NCBI GenBank assembly: GCA_001275005.1
Contig: JWZX01001802.1
Location: 1-18,828, forward strand
DNA from: Chrysochromulina tobinii
Lineage: Eukaryota; Haptophyta; Prymnesiales; Chrysochromulinaceae
Length of the DNA: 18,828 nt
Direction of reading: 5' to 3'
Position 1 is the stretch's first letter; the number at the start of each line of letters is the position of its first letter. Below, piece by piece: positions 6,209 to 14,289 of the stretch. The notes beneath the pieces were generated by a model that searched no databases, had not been told where the DNA came from, and saw only the letters and a program-made list of their open reading frames with translations. A program made the position numbers and the translations under genes.

Positions 6209-8714
6209 ATGCCGCGGCCCATTCCCGTCTTCGTCGTCCTCGTCCTCGTGGCTAGTCTGCTAGGCCTGATCTCCTTGCAAGGCGCCGAGCTCACGCTGAG
6301 TGCATCGACCTTGAGCGCGCCGAGCGCGGACCACACCGAGCTCGTCGCCCGCCTGCGAGCGCAGCTGCAGCAAGCCGAGCAACGCTCAACGACCGCAGAG
6401 GCGGAGCTGCGCCGGCTGTCTGTGGTTGCTGCAGAGGCTTCCGCGATGCTTCCGGCTGCCGAATCCGCCGCTCCTGCCGCCTCCGCCGCTGCTGCCTCCG
6501 CCTCTGCCGCCTCCGCCTCTGCCTCTGCCGCCTCCGCCTCCGCCGCCTCCGCCTCTGCCGCCTCCGCCTCTGCCGCCTCCGCCTCTGCCGCCATCCGGCA
6601 ATACGTCCACACGATCGAGTCGATCCCGGCCAAGCCAGGCGAGCTCATGATGATGACGTACGCCACGGGCGGCGTGCGCGAGATGCTCCACAACTGGGTG
6701 CTGCACGTGCAGCGCCTCGGGCTGCCCGTGCTCGTCGCCGCCATGGACAAGGCGGTCGTGAGCATGGCCGTTGAGAAGCACTTTGACTGCCTCGACTGGT
6801 CGCACACGGCGACGGGCGCGGACCGACAGTACGTGCGCGGCAGCTTCGATGGCTTCCGCGCGCTCGGCGTGCGGAAGATCGACGCGCTGCTGCCGGTGCT
6901 GCGCGCGGGCGTGCACGTCGTCCTCTCGGACGTCGACTGCGTATGGTCGTCGAGCCCGCTTCCCATGTTCCACGGCCAGATTTCGGGCTTTGAGGACTTC
7001 GCACACGCCGACCTGCTCGTGGCGACCGACTGTATGGACCCGGAGGACGACCACCGCAACCATGGCTGCTACCATGACACGGTCGATAAGAACACGGGCG
7101 TGCTCGCCGTGCGCGCGACGCCCAACGGCATCGCCGCCATGGCGGAGTGGCGAATTCGGCTCGCGGTCGGTCAGAAAGACGAGCAGGACCAGACCACGTT
7201 CAACGACCTGCTCGACGGCAACGGGCGCGGCCACCGCTGGGGCATGGATGGGTGGCAGCGCTCCGAGTTTATGAAGTTCGCCACCGAGTGGTGTCGACGC
7301 GGGCCAAAAGTGTCGCGTGGCTTCAATAGGCTGTGGGAAGGAGACGCGGAGGCGACGAGCGCGACGCGGCACACGCCCGGCTCGCGGCGCGTGTACGATG
7401 TGTGCCTGCCCAACTCGACGCGACACGCGCGCGTGGGCGTCTTCCCGATCGCTGACGTGGCGGGCGGGCACACGTTCTTCGTGCAGCAGCTTCACACGCT
7501 CACGGGCAAGTGGCCGATGGCCGTGCATGCGACCTACCAATTCGGCGACCAGCAAGACTACCCGTTTGGGAAGCGGCAGCGCTTCCGCGACTGGGGCATG
7601 TGGCTCGCCGACGACGACGACGAGCTTGTGACTGGCTCGCGCTATCTGGTCCTCGAGGATGACGCACCGCTCGAGCCGCGCAAGGCATGGGTCGGCGAGG
7701 CAGACTACCACGTACGCGCGGCCCGCGGCGGCATCTTGAGTGCTTGCCTGGGAGTGCCACTGAGTGTCTCTGAGTGCCTCCCTCACCAGGGACACACGCT
7801 CGAGACGGCGCTCAAACCACAGATGATCTCCGATGACCCCTAATTGCCCGCCTCATCAGGTACGCGGCCGGCAGCACGTAGATCACCTCGAGCGGTTGCG
7901 CCAGCGGCTCGCATACGGGTTCGCGCTCGCGCGCGCGCTCAACCGCACCGTCGTGCTTCCGACGCTGTGGTGCTACTGCGACAAGTTCTGGCACCGGCTG
8001 AGCCAATGCGCAATCTCGAACGCGCTCAACTCGCAGCCGCTGCCCTTCGTGTGCCCGCTCGACCACGTGATCGACCCGACATGGTTCCACGGCCAGGGCC
8101 ATGCACGCGCACGCCGCCCCCGCCCGGGTATGCTGGCTGACCGCGTGGACGGTCCGTATGACGAAGGTCTCCCTTTCCGTGGCCGCTACTGGCTGCGACA
8201 GCTCGGTAGCCATCCACGCATTGGCCTAGCCGTCGCCACGCTGAGCTCGTCGGCGCACAGCGAGGCCGGCATCCCAGGCAAGCTGCAGACTCGCAACCTT
8301 GCCCTGCTCGTCGTCACGCGTACCGCTCCGACAGACACCTCCAGAGAGGCGCTCGAGCAGCGCAAGTTGCTCACGCACGACTTCGTCGCCGGCACCGACG
8401 GCCCGCACCTGCAGGTGCCGAGCGGCCGGAGCGATGTGCAGCTGCGGCAGGCGCTGCAGCCATACGAGCACGTGCGTCTGCTGCGCGTGACCCTGAGTGA
8501 GGCGCAGCGCCTGCTCAAGTGCTACGAGTCCAGCAGCGAGGCGCGCGCCATGAAACAGCTCGGCGAGATGCTCTTTCAGCACTCATGGTGCTACCGACCC
8601 GCTGAGATGACCCCCGAGTGGATTGCCGTCGACAGGGCTGGCAAGCCGCGGCGAGGCGACGAGCCCTGGTGCGTGTGGGGATTCGCCAACCCGACCGTGC
8701 CGGAGGTCTGCTAA
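6209..8714 (+). CDS. GT77-family glycosyltransferase, similar to plant XEG113/RRA arabinosyltransferases; type II membrane protein, two exons
   Basis: Exons are 6209-7711 and 7860-8714, phase 0, giving 785 residues. An N-terminal signal anchor (about residues 5-24) suggests a Golgi type II protein. Then come a short coiled coil (about 45-80), an Ala-Ser stalk (about 85-130) and the nucleotide-diphospho-sugar transferase domain. The DxD motif is D241-V-D243 in LSDVDCVW, and a typical NTGVLAVRAT...DQTTFNDLL follows. After it, AVHATYQFGD and ALARALNRTVVLPTLWCYCD, the latter in exon 2, resemble the C-terminal part of XEG113-like proteins. Plant relatives add arabinose to hydroxyproline glycans; here the acceptor and sugar are unknown. 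Without splicing the frame stops at 7841-7843. Family assignment is firm, exact specificity is not. Confidence 0.88.
6471..6597. repeat. Minisatellite coding for the Ala-Ser stalk of GT77
   Basis: Imperfect units such as gcctccgcctctgcc repeat in tandem and encode ASAAS-type peptides, in frame. The stretch probably forms a flexible spacer between the membrane anchor and the catalytic domain, and should vary in length between strains. Confidence 0.85.
7712..7859 (+). other. Intron of the GT77 gene, 148 bp, with a second internal acceptor-like module
   Basis: The intron is GT-AG and phase 0. Removal joins EADYH to VRGRQHVDHLERL, the sequence expected before the LNRTVVLP motif. It starts GTACGCG, and exon 2 also starts GTACGCG. 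Its end, CTAATTGCCCGCCTCATCAG, matches 17 of 20 positions of the DNPEP intron end. An internal copy, CTGAGTGCCTCCCTCACCAG (7770-7789), matches that end at 18 of 20. Use of the inner AG would lead to an early stop at 7841-7843. Confidence 0.85.
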
Positions 8715-8948
8715 GTGCCCCCGAGGCCGAGCCCGCGGCCAGCGGACAGCCCACACACTCCAACACCTGCGCTGCGCACCAGCGCCAGCAAGCAGTTTTA
8801 GCTCGACCCCTAATGCCATTTTGGGTAGGAGTACAATCTATTTCTATTCTGGGTCCAAGTTGATGAGCTCTCTCGAGACCTTGCAAAAGGGCCCGACTTC
8901 TTCCTCGCCCTTCGCGTTTTTTGATTGACGAACAACCTCATCGAAGCG

Positions 8949-9536
8949 ATGGTCGACCTGAGCGAGGCCGACGCTGAGCGGTGCAAGCGCTGGTTCTCAG
9001 GGCAGCCACGCCTCGTCGTGTGGGACTTTGACCTCACGATTCTGAACTGCCATGCCTTCGGGGAAGGCGTCGAGGTAGCCCAGGTAGCAGGCAGGTGGCA
9101 GGCGGACGTGCGCGATGCTGACCTCTTCCGAGCCTTTGTGGACACAGCGCAAGCGCTCGGCGTCTCGGTCGGGATCGCCTCTTATGGTCGGCGCGAGGTC
9201 ATCGCAGAGTACATGGACCAGATCTTTGCCGGCCGAGATCCAGTTCCGTTTTCGGTCGTGACGAACATCGTCACGCCGGCAGCACTCGGCCTGCCAGACG
9301 GCACGTCGGTGCCATCCGGCAAGTCACAGATGCTCAAGCTTTTGTGTGAGCGCTTGTCGCCTGCCATCGTGGATCCGAGCGCTGTCCTCTTTTTCGACGA
9401 CGACGGCGAGAATGTTCGCGACTGCCAGCGTGCTGGATTCCGTCACGCCATCCACACGCCCGACGGATTCAGCAAAGCTGCGCTCATTTCGCTCGAGGCC
9501 GCGGGCCACAGCAGCTCGACGTGCTCTGTTAGCTGA
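8949..9536 (+). CDS. HAD-superfamily hydrolase (putative phosphatase)
   Basis: The protein has 195 residues and one exon. HAD motifs are complete: motif I DFDLT with nucleophile D26 and D28, motif II S78 in IASYG, motif III K125 in SGKS, and motif IV D150-D152 in FFDDDGEN. The enzyme is therefore likely an active Mg-dependent phosphotransferase or phosphatase. The cap is small, and the fold resembles stand-alone HAD proteins found in protists and large DNA viruses. Substrate is unknown. No signal peptide is seen, so it is probably cytosolic. The ATG at 8949 is chosen; a longer frame would need a TTG start. The last residues and TGA are formed by the first unit of an 88-bp repeat, so the C-terminus may have been reset by that repeat. 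Confidence 0.85.
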   Translation: MVDLSEADAERCKRWFSGQPRLVVWDFDLTILNCHAFGEGVEVAQVAGRWQADVRDADLFRAFVDTAQALGVSVGIASYGRREVIAEYMDQIFAGRDPVPFSVVTNIVTPAALGLPDGTSVPSGKSQMLKLLCERLSPAIVDPSAVLFFDDDGENVRDCQRAGFRHAIHTPDGFSKAALISLEAAGHSSSTCSVS

Positions 9537-9706
9537 GACCAGCGTGTGCAGATGTCTCTCACTCGGGAGAGCGACTAGCTCCACCTCTAGCGGCAATACA
9601 ACGCCATAACGCCGTATACGCTGAGACCAGCGTGTGCAGAGTCTCTCGCTCGGGAGAGCGAGCAGCCAGCCTGGCGGTAATACAACACGGCCGTAAAGCC
9701 GTGTAC
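9532..9706. repeat. Tandem repeat of about 88 bp, two copies, with internal hairpins
   Basis: Copy 1 is 9532-9619 and copy 2 is 9620-9706; both begin gctgagaccagcgtgtgcag. Both contain a (C)TC-rich/GAGAG hairpin; in copy 2 it is CTCGCTC, loop GGGA, GAGCGAG (9645-9662). Copy 2 has a second perfect hairpin ACACGGC/GCCGTGT (9685-9704). Copies differ at several positions while hairpin potential is retained or improved in copy 2. The stop codon of the HAD gene (9534-9536) lies in copy 1. Confidence 0.9.
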
Positions 9707-9934
9707 GCTTTACGTTCGCGTTCACGTATAGTCGCCGCCGCGACCGGTACACCACAAAACCGTACAAGCGCCGCGCACCGCGCGTGGGTGCGACTCGTGG
9801 ACTTTCCCGTTTCCGCGCCGCCATGTTGACGTGATGTTCGCCGCACGAGTCGCAGTCGGTCCGGCTACGACTGTTTACGATACTAGAGAGATGTCCGGTC
9901 TAGGGTGGCTATACTACTACGTAGCGGACGCGCC
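9537..9934. other. Convergent spacer between the HAD gene and the membrane-protein gene
   Basis: The left half is the 88-bp repeat array. The right half (9707-9934) shows no gene and no clear structure beyond short self-complementary stretches. It should contain the 3' UTRs of both neighbours. Confidence 0.55.
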
Positions 9935-11494
9935 CTACGGATCGGCCCAGAAGTCTTGCATGCGGCCACGTGTCGAGCTCTTGGCCCCGTTGCTACCTGA
10001 GCCCACGCCAAAGGATGGCGAGTCGAGATCGACTGCACTGAGCGGCATGTGGGTGCCACGAGGGCTACTCCACAGGGTGTGAGGGCTCTGGGGGAGACCG
10101 GCCCAGCCGTCGAAGCCACCCGCTTGAAGCACGCTCGTGTGGAAGCGGCCGCGGCGGCCGCCTATGCTGTGCCCTCCAAAGCTAGTCTCGCCGTAGTCGC
10201 TGCTGACGTACCATCGTCGACGGACGAGGAGCACGCACGCGAGCGCCGCCAGTGAGCAGGTCGCGCCCATCACGGCGCCCATCTGGGCTCGCTCCTCGAC
10301 GAGTGCTCCGAGCGCCGTGCTGAGCGCCGTGCTGGGCGCCGTGCTGAGCGTCCCATGCGGCGCGTGCCTAGGGTGGCGCGGCGGCTGCGGCGGTGTAGGT
10401 GGCGGGTGCGGCAGCGAAGGTGGCTGCGGTGGCGGAGGCGGTGGACGTCGCAAGCTGCTGCCCCCCGGCGCGGTGGCGTCGACGACGTCCGTGCTGTGCG
10501 AGGCGCCCACCACGGCGCTCACCAACGGCCACAGCAGCTTGGCAGGCTCTGGTGTATGGAACAGCTCGTGCTTCGGGCTTGCCTGGCGCCACAGGCCGAA
10601 GCGCGGGTCTAAGCTGTGCCGCTCCGCCTCGGGGCTCTCACCCTTGAGGCGGATGTGGAACTCGTCCGCTCGGACCGCCAGGCGCAGCAGGATGCGCGCC
10701 ACGTCCGGTCCCGAAATGTAGCTGTTGATGTCCTCGGGCATCACGTCGAATTGCAAAAAGGCGCCCGTGGACGACACCTCGACGAAGCGCAGCCTCTCGT
10801 GCCCCGTCTCGCATCCTTCTGGTGGGCAGGAGCGCACCATGAAGTGCTCGTCCGAGATGGCGCTGACGAGAGCGTCAACGAAGGCGTGGGCTGACGCCGC
10901 GAAAGGCGGCGGGAGTGGCGGACGGATCATGAGCTCGACGCGATGGCCGGGCGAGCGTGGCGGCATCTGGGGCGTCGGCGGCGTCACCACGACCGAGGCG
11001 GCAGTGCGGCTGCTGCCTTCTGTGCTGCTGGTGCTGCTGCTGCTGCTGGTGCTGCTGCTGCTGCTGTGACTGCCGCTGTGGCTGCTGCCTGAACTGCTGC
11101 TGCCGTCGAGAGTCGCATTGCGCAGCTCGCCGTCGCGCGTGCGCACGGCCACCCGGCACCCTCCGACAGACGCGTCGCAGACCATGCCACCCAGCTCAAG
11201 CGGCAAGCCAGCGCCGAGGCTACCCACCTGAGGCACAGGCTCCCACCGCCCGTTGCCCTGCTGGCACAGGACCTGCGTGACCACCGGGTGCACGCACGTG
11301 TGCATCGTCGGCCCGCTCCCGCTGATCGTTGTGGCCGCTGTCTCGTTGGCCGCCCAGAGCAGCAGCGAGGCCGAGCTTGTCGGCCGCACGCGCAGCAGCA
11401 GGCGGCAGCGCGCCGATGCGGCGGCTGCCCTGCTCGAAGACAAAGTTGCGTGCGAGGGCGGCGCAGGAGCCCGCACAAAAGGGGCAGAACTCAT
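9935..11494 (-). CDS. Unrecognised single-pass membrane protein with Ser-rich and Pro-rich linkers
   Basis: I do not recognise this 519-residue, single-exon protein. Residues 1-60 are Arg/Ala/Ser-rich with a weak hydrophobic stretch that might be a signal. Residues 61-130 contain four Cys (C67, C77, C106, C113), compatible with a small disulfide-bonded domain. A Ser-rich tract (131-163) and a Pro/Thr stretch follow. Residues about 183-310 look like a folded alpha/beta domain with C223 and C228. A Pro-rich linker (350-378) precedes one transmembrane helix (about 405-425) that ends in RRRW, then a Gly/Ser-rich tail of about 90 residues. The likely topology is type I: outside N-terminus, cytosolic tail. 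The in-frame GTG further upstream is not taken as start. A 22-codon uORF ends on this ATG. Confidence 0.75.
   Translation of the reverse strand: MSSAPFVRAPAPPSHATLSSSRAAAASARCRLLLRVRPTSSASLLLWAANETAATTISGSGPTMHTCVHPVVTQVLCQQGNGRWEPVPQVGSLGAGLPLELGGMVCDASVGGCRVAVRTRDGELRNATLDGSSSSGSSHSGSHSSSSSTSSSSSTSSTEGSSRTAASVVVTPPTPQMPPRSPGHRVELMIRPPLPPPFAASAHAFVDALVSAISDEHFMVRSCPPEGCETGHERLRFVEVSSTGAFLQFDVMPEDINSYISGPDVARILLRLAVRADEFHIRLKGESPEAERHSLDPRFGLWRQASPKHELFHTPEPAKLLWPLVSAVVGASHSTDVVDATAPGGSSLRRPPPPPPQPPSLPHPPPTPPQPPRHPRHAPHGTLSTAPSTALSTALGALVEERAQMGAVMGATCSLAALACVLLVRRRWYVSSDYGETSFGGHSIGGRRGRFHTSVLQAGGFDGWAGLPQSPHTLWSSPRGTHMPLSAVDLDSPSFGVGSGSNGAKSSTRGRMQDFWADP
11009..11103. repeat. Trinucleotide CTG/CAG-rich tract coding for the Ser tract
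   Basis: Interrupted runs of ctg lie on the plus strand. On the minus coding strand they are read as AGC, giving serine. Such tracts are prone to length change but stay in frame. Confidence 0.9.
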
Positions 11495-11559
11495 TCGCGT
11501 TTCTCCGCGGGGCCGCCGCTCACGGCAAGCGGGATGGTTTGTACGGATCTCGTTTCCAT
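11491..11559 (-). promoter_or_regulatory. Upstream ORF overlapping the start of the membrane-protein gene (ATGA overlap)
   Basis: An ATG at 11559 opens 22 codons and ends in TGA at 11493-11491, which overlaps the main ATG (11494-11492) as ATGA. If the transcript includes it, main-ORF translation would depend on leaky scanning or reinitiation. Transcription start is unknown. Confidence 0.4.
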
Positions 11560-12042
11560 ATGAGGAGCTTGGATTTGTGTTCACACTTCACAGCGAATGG
11601 ATTTGTTTCGTACCCAACAAGGAAGCAATCCCAAAACACCGGACCGGCGTACATACGGATGCGGTTACCAACACATGAGGCAGCGCAATGAGTGCGCGAA
11701 CTTGTCCGGGACGCCCGTTGGCGCGGAGCGGGCGTCGATGTGTGAACGATGTACGTGAACACAGTGAGAGACCCGCGATGGAACTCTTGAATTTTGACCG
11801 AAAGATGTTCTCGCTCCGGAGTGCAAGTCCTATAACGCTAAACTGCTGAGAGTGAGAGCGGAGCGAACGGAACGGGCGTCGAAACAGTGGCGTGGGGCCG
11901 GTGGTGAGCGCCCACATCGCCCGCTCGCGCGCTCCGCGCCCTGCGGGCTGCGGCCGCGGCCGCGCAGCCCGAAATGCGTGCCAGCCTCGAGCGGTTGCAC
12001 AGTGCCGGATCATACGCGTGTGTGGGGTCACAAAGCGTGCTA
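11495..12042. other. Spacer between the membrane-protein gene and the GH27 gene
   Basis: No gene is supported in these 548 bp. It should hold the promoter and 5' UTR of the membrane-protein gene and the 3' UTR of GH27. Features: the uORF at 11491-11559; a perfect 8-bp inverted repeat GACGCCCG/CGGGCGTC (11710-11717 and 11729-11736); A+T-richer DNA at about 11740-11850; and a 14-bp direct repeat at its right end. Confidence 0.55.
11710..11736. repeat. 8-bp inverted repeat, 11-nt loop
   Basis: GACGCCCG at 11710-11717 is the exact reverse complement of CGGGCGTC at 11729-11736. It could be a hairpin in the leader of the membrane-protein transcript or a dyad binding site. Function is unknown. Confidence 0.7.
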
Positions 12043-12056
12043 TCACAAAGCGTGCT
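12028..12056. repeat. 14-bp direct repeat spanning the GH27 stop codon
   Basis: tcacaaagcgtgct occurs at 12028-12041 and 12043-12056, separated by one base. The stop codon of GH27 (12045-12043) lies in the second copy. Confidence 0.85.
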
Positions 12057-13857
12057 GTCCCTTTGCCGGCGTCGTCTTGCCGACCTTTGATTGAGAGCGC
12101 CCCATCTCGCCTTGCACAAGCTTCTGCAACCCGACGAGGAGCATGCAGCTTGCCACCACGATTGCGAGGACGAGCAGCAGCAGGCTGTCCATATGCTCCG
12201 ACGCGCATCCCTGCAGCGTCACCGCCGCGGCGCCGAGTGTGAACGCGCCGGGTGTGAACGCGCCGGGCGGCTCCTCGGCCCTCTTCCGAATCTCCCGGAT
12301 CTCGTGCCCACGCTGCGCCGCCGGACGCCTGTGCGCTTTGAGCTCGGCCTCGAGCTTCGACGGCTCCCCAAACTTGACGATGAGCACGCGTGCCTCGTGT
12401 GCCTCGACGTGTCGCGCCGTGTAGAGCGCCACGTGTGTGCCAAGGTCCTCCTCCTCCCAAGCGTCTCGCACCAGCGCTGTCGCCTGGGGGCCGTCGTAGA
12501 TGGCGGGCGGGCACGCGTCGCACGACCTTCGGCAGTTGGCCCTCATGAAGCCTGCATTCTTGGTGCACTCACCCGATTTCGTCCATTCCCCACATTGCTT
12601 CACCTCGGGCTTGTCGGCGCACGGCGGCATGCGCTCCGTCTCGCGCAGCCATGGCTTGGCCGCATCGGCGAGGTCGCGGCTCCAGCGCACGGTCACGTCC
12701 GCCGGGCGCGCGCCGCCGTTGAAGAGCAACACCGCGTATGTACCGTCGTCTAGTGGCTTGACCCACACCGACAGCTTCTCGCCACCACCCGACTGGAATG
12801 CGCGGCTCGCCTGCTTCCCGAGCTTGTCCTGCGAGATGCGCAGGAGCTGCGGCGCGGTCAGGATGCGCTTGGTGGCGGCGCTCATCGTGCGCGGGTCGTT
12901 GCCGAGCATGAGCGGCGCCGCGAGCATGCACCAAAACGAAAAGACCGCCTTCTGCTCTGTGTGCGTGAGCCCGCCCACCACGCCCCAAACCTCACGCGAC
13001 ACGTAGTCGCCCTTTTTACACGTTCCGGCGGGCAGGTGCGGCGGGCACTCGTCCACGATGCCGTAGGGCGTCATGCCGTCGAGGCCGACCACGAGCATGT
13101 CGGGATCGTTGAAGCCGCCCGGGCCAGCGCCCTCGATGTATGCCGCGCCCGCCTGCTGCTCTATGGCCGTCTCGATCGACTGCAGGAAGCTTGGAAGCTT
13201 CATCTCCTGCCGGCACTCGTGCTCGTCCCACACGGCGAAGACGTCGCGCCCGGTGCGCCACGAGTTGCCCACTCTGTGACCCCACAGGTGCGGGCTACCC
13301 ACACCCCAATTGCACATCGAGTAAAGGATCGGCCGCCCCGTCGCATTCAGCGCATCGCGCATGAGCGTGTAGTAGTGCTCCGGGCTCTTCTTCTCCTCCA
13401 CCTTCTCAAAGCCGCAGAAGTCGTACTTGAGGTAGTCGACGCCCCAGCTCGCGTAATCGTTCGCGTCCACGGTCTCGTGCCCGTACGAGCCCGGCCAGCC
13501 CTCGCAAGTTGTTTTTCCCGCGCAGCTGTAGATGCCGAACTTCAGCCCGAGCGCGTGGATCTTGTCGCCAACCGCCTTCATGCCCGATGGGAATCTGCTC
13601 TTGAACGGGATGATATGGCCGTCGGCACCGCGCGTTTCCTGCCAGCAGTCGTCGATGTTGACATACACGTAGCCCGCGTCGCGCAGGCCGGAGGACACCA
13701 TCGCTTCAGCGACCTCTATGATCAAAGTCTCATGGAGGCCTTCGCAGCGAAAGCGATTCCAGCTATTCCAACCCATGGCAGGTGTGAGCCCGACTCCATT
13801 GTCCAACGCACGGGCGAGCGCCGCGAGTAAGAAAGGAAAGAGAACCTCGGTACGCAT
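12043..13857 (-). CDS. GH27 alpha-galactosidase-like enzyme with inserted ShKT domain and C-terminal membrane anchor
   Basis: The single-exon gene encodes 604 residues. A signal peptide (about 1-17) precedes the GH27 start GVGLTPAMGWNSWN. NIDDCW (68-72) lines the sugar pocket; the nucleophile is D146 in YLKYDFC and the acid/base D205 in SWRTGRD, by alignment to known GH27 enzymes. GGFNDPDML (248-255) is also conserved. The C-terminal beta domain is split: residues 413-449 form a six-Cys ShKT module (C413, C422, C431, C442, C446, C449), after which the beta domain resumes with LVRDAWEEEDLG and ends near 498. A charged linker and one transmembrane helix (about 557-577) follow, so the enzyme is probably membrane-anchored facing the lumen or outside. 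It should cleave terminal alpha-galactosides; alpha-N-acetylgalactosaminide is an alternative substrate. Confidence 0.92.
   Translation of the reverse strand: MRTEVLFPFLLAALARALDNGVGLTPAMGWNSWNRFRCEGLHETLIIEVAEAMVSSGLRDAGYVYVNIDDCWQETRGADGHIIPFKSRFPSGMKAVGDKIHALGLKFGIYSCAGKTTCEGWPGSYGHETVDANDYASWGVDYLKYDFCGFEKVEEKKSPEHYYTLMRDALNATGRPILYSMCNWGVGSPHLWGHRVGNSWRTGRDVFAVWDEHECRQEMKLPSFLQSIETAIEQQAGAAYIEGAGPGGFNDPDMLVVGLDGMTPYGIVDECPPHLPAGTCKKGDYVSREVWGVVGGLTHTEQKAVFSFWCMLAAPLMLGNDPRTMSAATKRILTAPQLLRISQDKLGKQASRAFQSGGGEKLSVWVKPLDDGTYAVLLFNGGARPADVTVRWSRDLADAAKPWLRETERMPPCADKPEVKQCGEWTKSGECTKNAGFMRANCRRSCDACPPAIYDGPQATALVRDAWEEEDLGTHVALYTARHVEAHEARVLIVKFGEPSKLEAELKAHRRPAAQRGHEIREIRKRAEEPPGAFTPGAFTLGAAAVTLQGCASEHMDSLLLLVLAIVVASCMLLVGLQKLVQGEMGRSQSKVGKTTPAKGQHAL
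12237..12266. repeat. 15-bp perfect tandem duplication in the GH27 linker
   Basis: gtgtgaacgcgccgg is present twice in a row. On the coding strand it yields the repeated peptide PGAFT just before the membrane anchor, in frame. Confidence 0.9.
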
Positions 13858-14289
13858 GGGCTTTTCGAGTTTGACGCGACAACTTGCGTGAAAGACTAAC
13901 GGAAACCTCTTTGATCACACTGACCAAGCGCGTCAATAGCGCAGCGCACCGCGGTCAATACGCAGTGGAGTCGCCTCGATCGCGACACCCACGGAACCTC
14001 CGATCCGACGGAGTACACAACTTACAAGTTTGGGAGAGACACGGCCTGCGCTGTTAGCGGCCTCGTCACTCGCACTTGCCTCTGCAAGTGCCCCCATGTT
14101 CACACCACTGTGCGGTTGCACTTTCCCTTACACGTGCCCCCAAGTGCACCCGCACTTCCCATTTCAGCCAATTCATCCGGCTGTTGCATGCATATGCCGT
14201 CGATCCTGTGTGTATGCGGTACGGTCCCCAGTTACACCGACACTCGAGCATTAGCGAGGAAGGGAGGGTCCGATCTGCATGCTGATTCA
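13858..14289. other. Spacer between the retrotransposon and GH27: GH27 promoter region and possible 3' LTR
   Basis: No gene is supported in these 432 bp. The left part must hold the GH27 promoter and 5' UTR; the right part follows the RNase H stop and should begin the element's 3' end. On the element's strand a purine run AAGGGAAAG (14129-14121) is followed at once by TG, as a polypurine tract would be before an LTR, but the partner LTR is outside the window. A perfect palindrome lies at 14072-14091. Motifs of the type gtgccccc recur at 14088 and 14134. Confidence 0.4.
14072..14091. repeat. 8-bp inverted repeat, 4-nt loop
   Basis: gcacttgc (14072-14079) and gcaagtgc (14084-14091) are exact reverse complements around ctct. 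It could be a dyad regulatory site in the GH27 promoter or LTR. Confidence 0.85.

Noticed and set aside
6386-7795. 469-codon minus-strand frame
   Set aside because: It is antisense to GT77, rich in Gly, Arg and His, and shows no domain. It is a product of high G+C content.
9532-9706. CRISPR-like array
   Set aside because: There are only two adjoining imperfect copies without spacers, in a eukaryotic setting.
9559-9846. Minus-strand frames with repeated LVSAYTA-type peptides
   Set aside because: The peptide repetition is just translation of the 88-bp DNA repeat; no coding evidence remains.
11588-12568. 326-codon minus-strand frame
   Set aside because: It overlaps the GH27 C-terminus in another frame of the same strand; repeated peptides in it mirror the GH27 linker repeat.
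12961-13830. 289-codon plus-strand frame
   Set aside because: It is antisense to the GH27 catalytic domain and shows no recognisable motif.
14255-14268. Purine run gaggaagggaggg as polypurine tract of the copia element
   Set aside because: It is purine-rich on the plus strand, but the element is on the minus strand, so its orientation is wrong.
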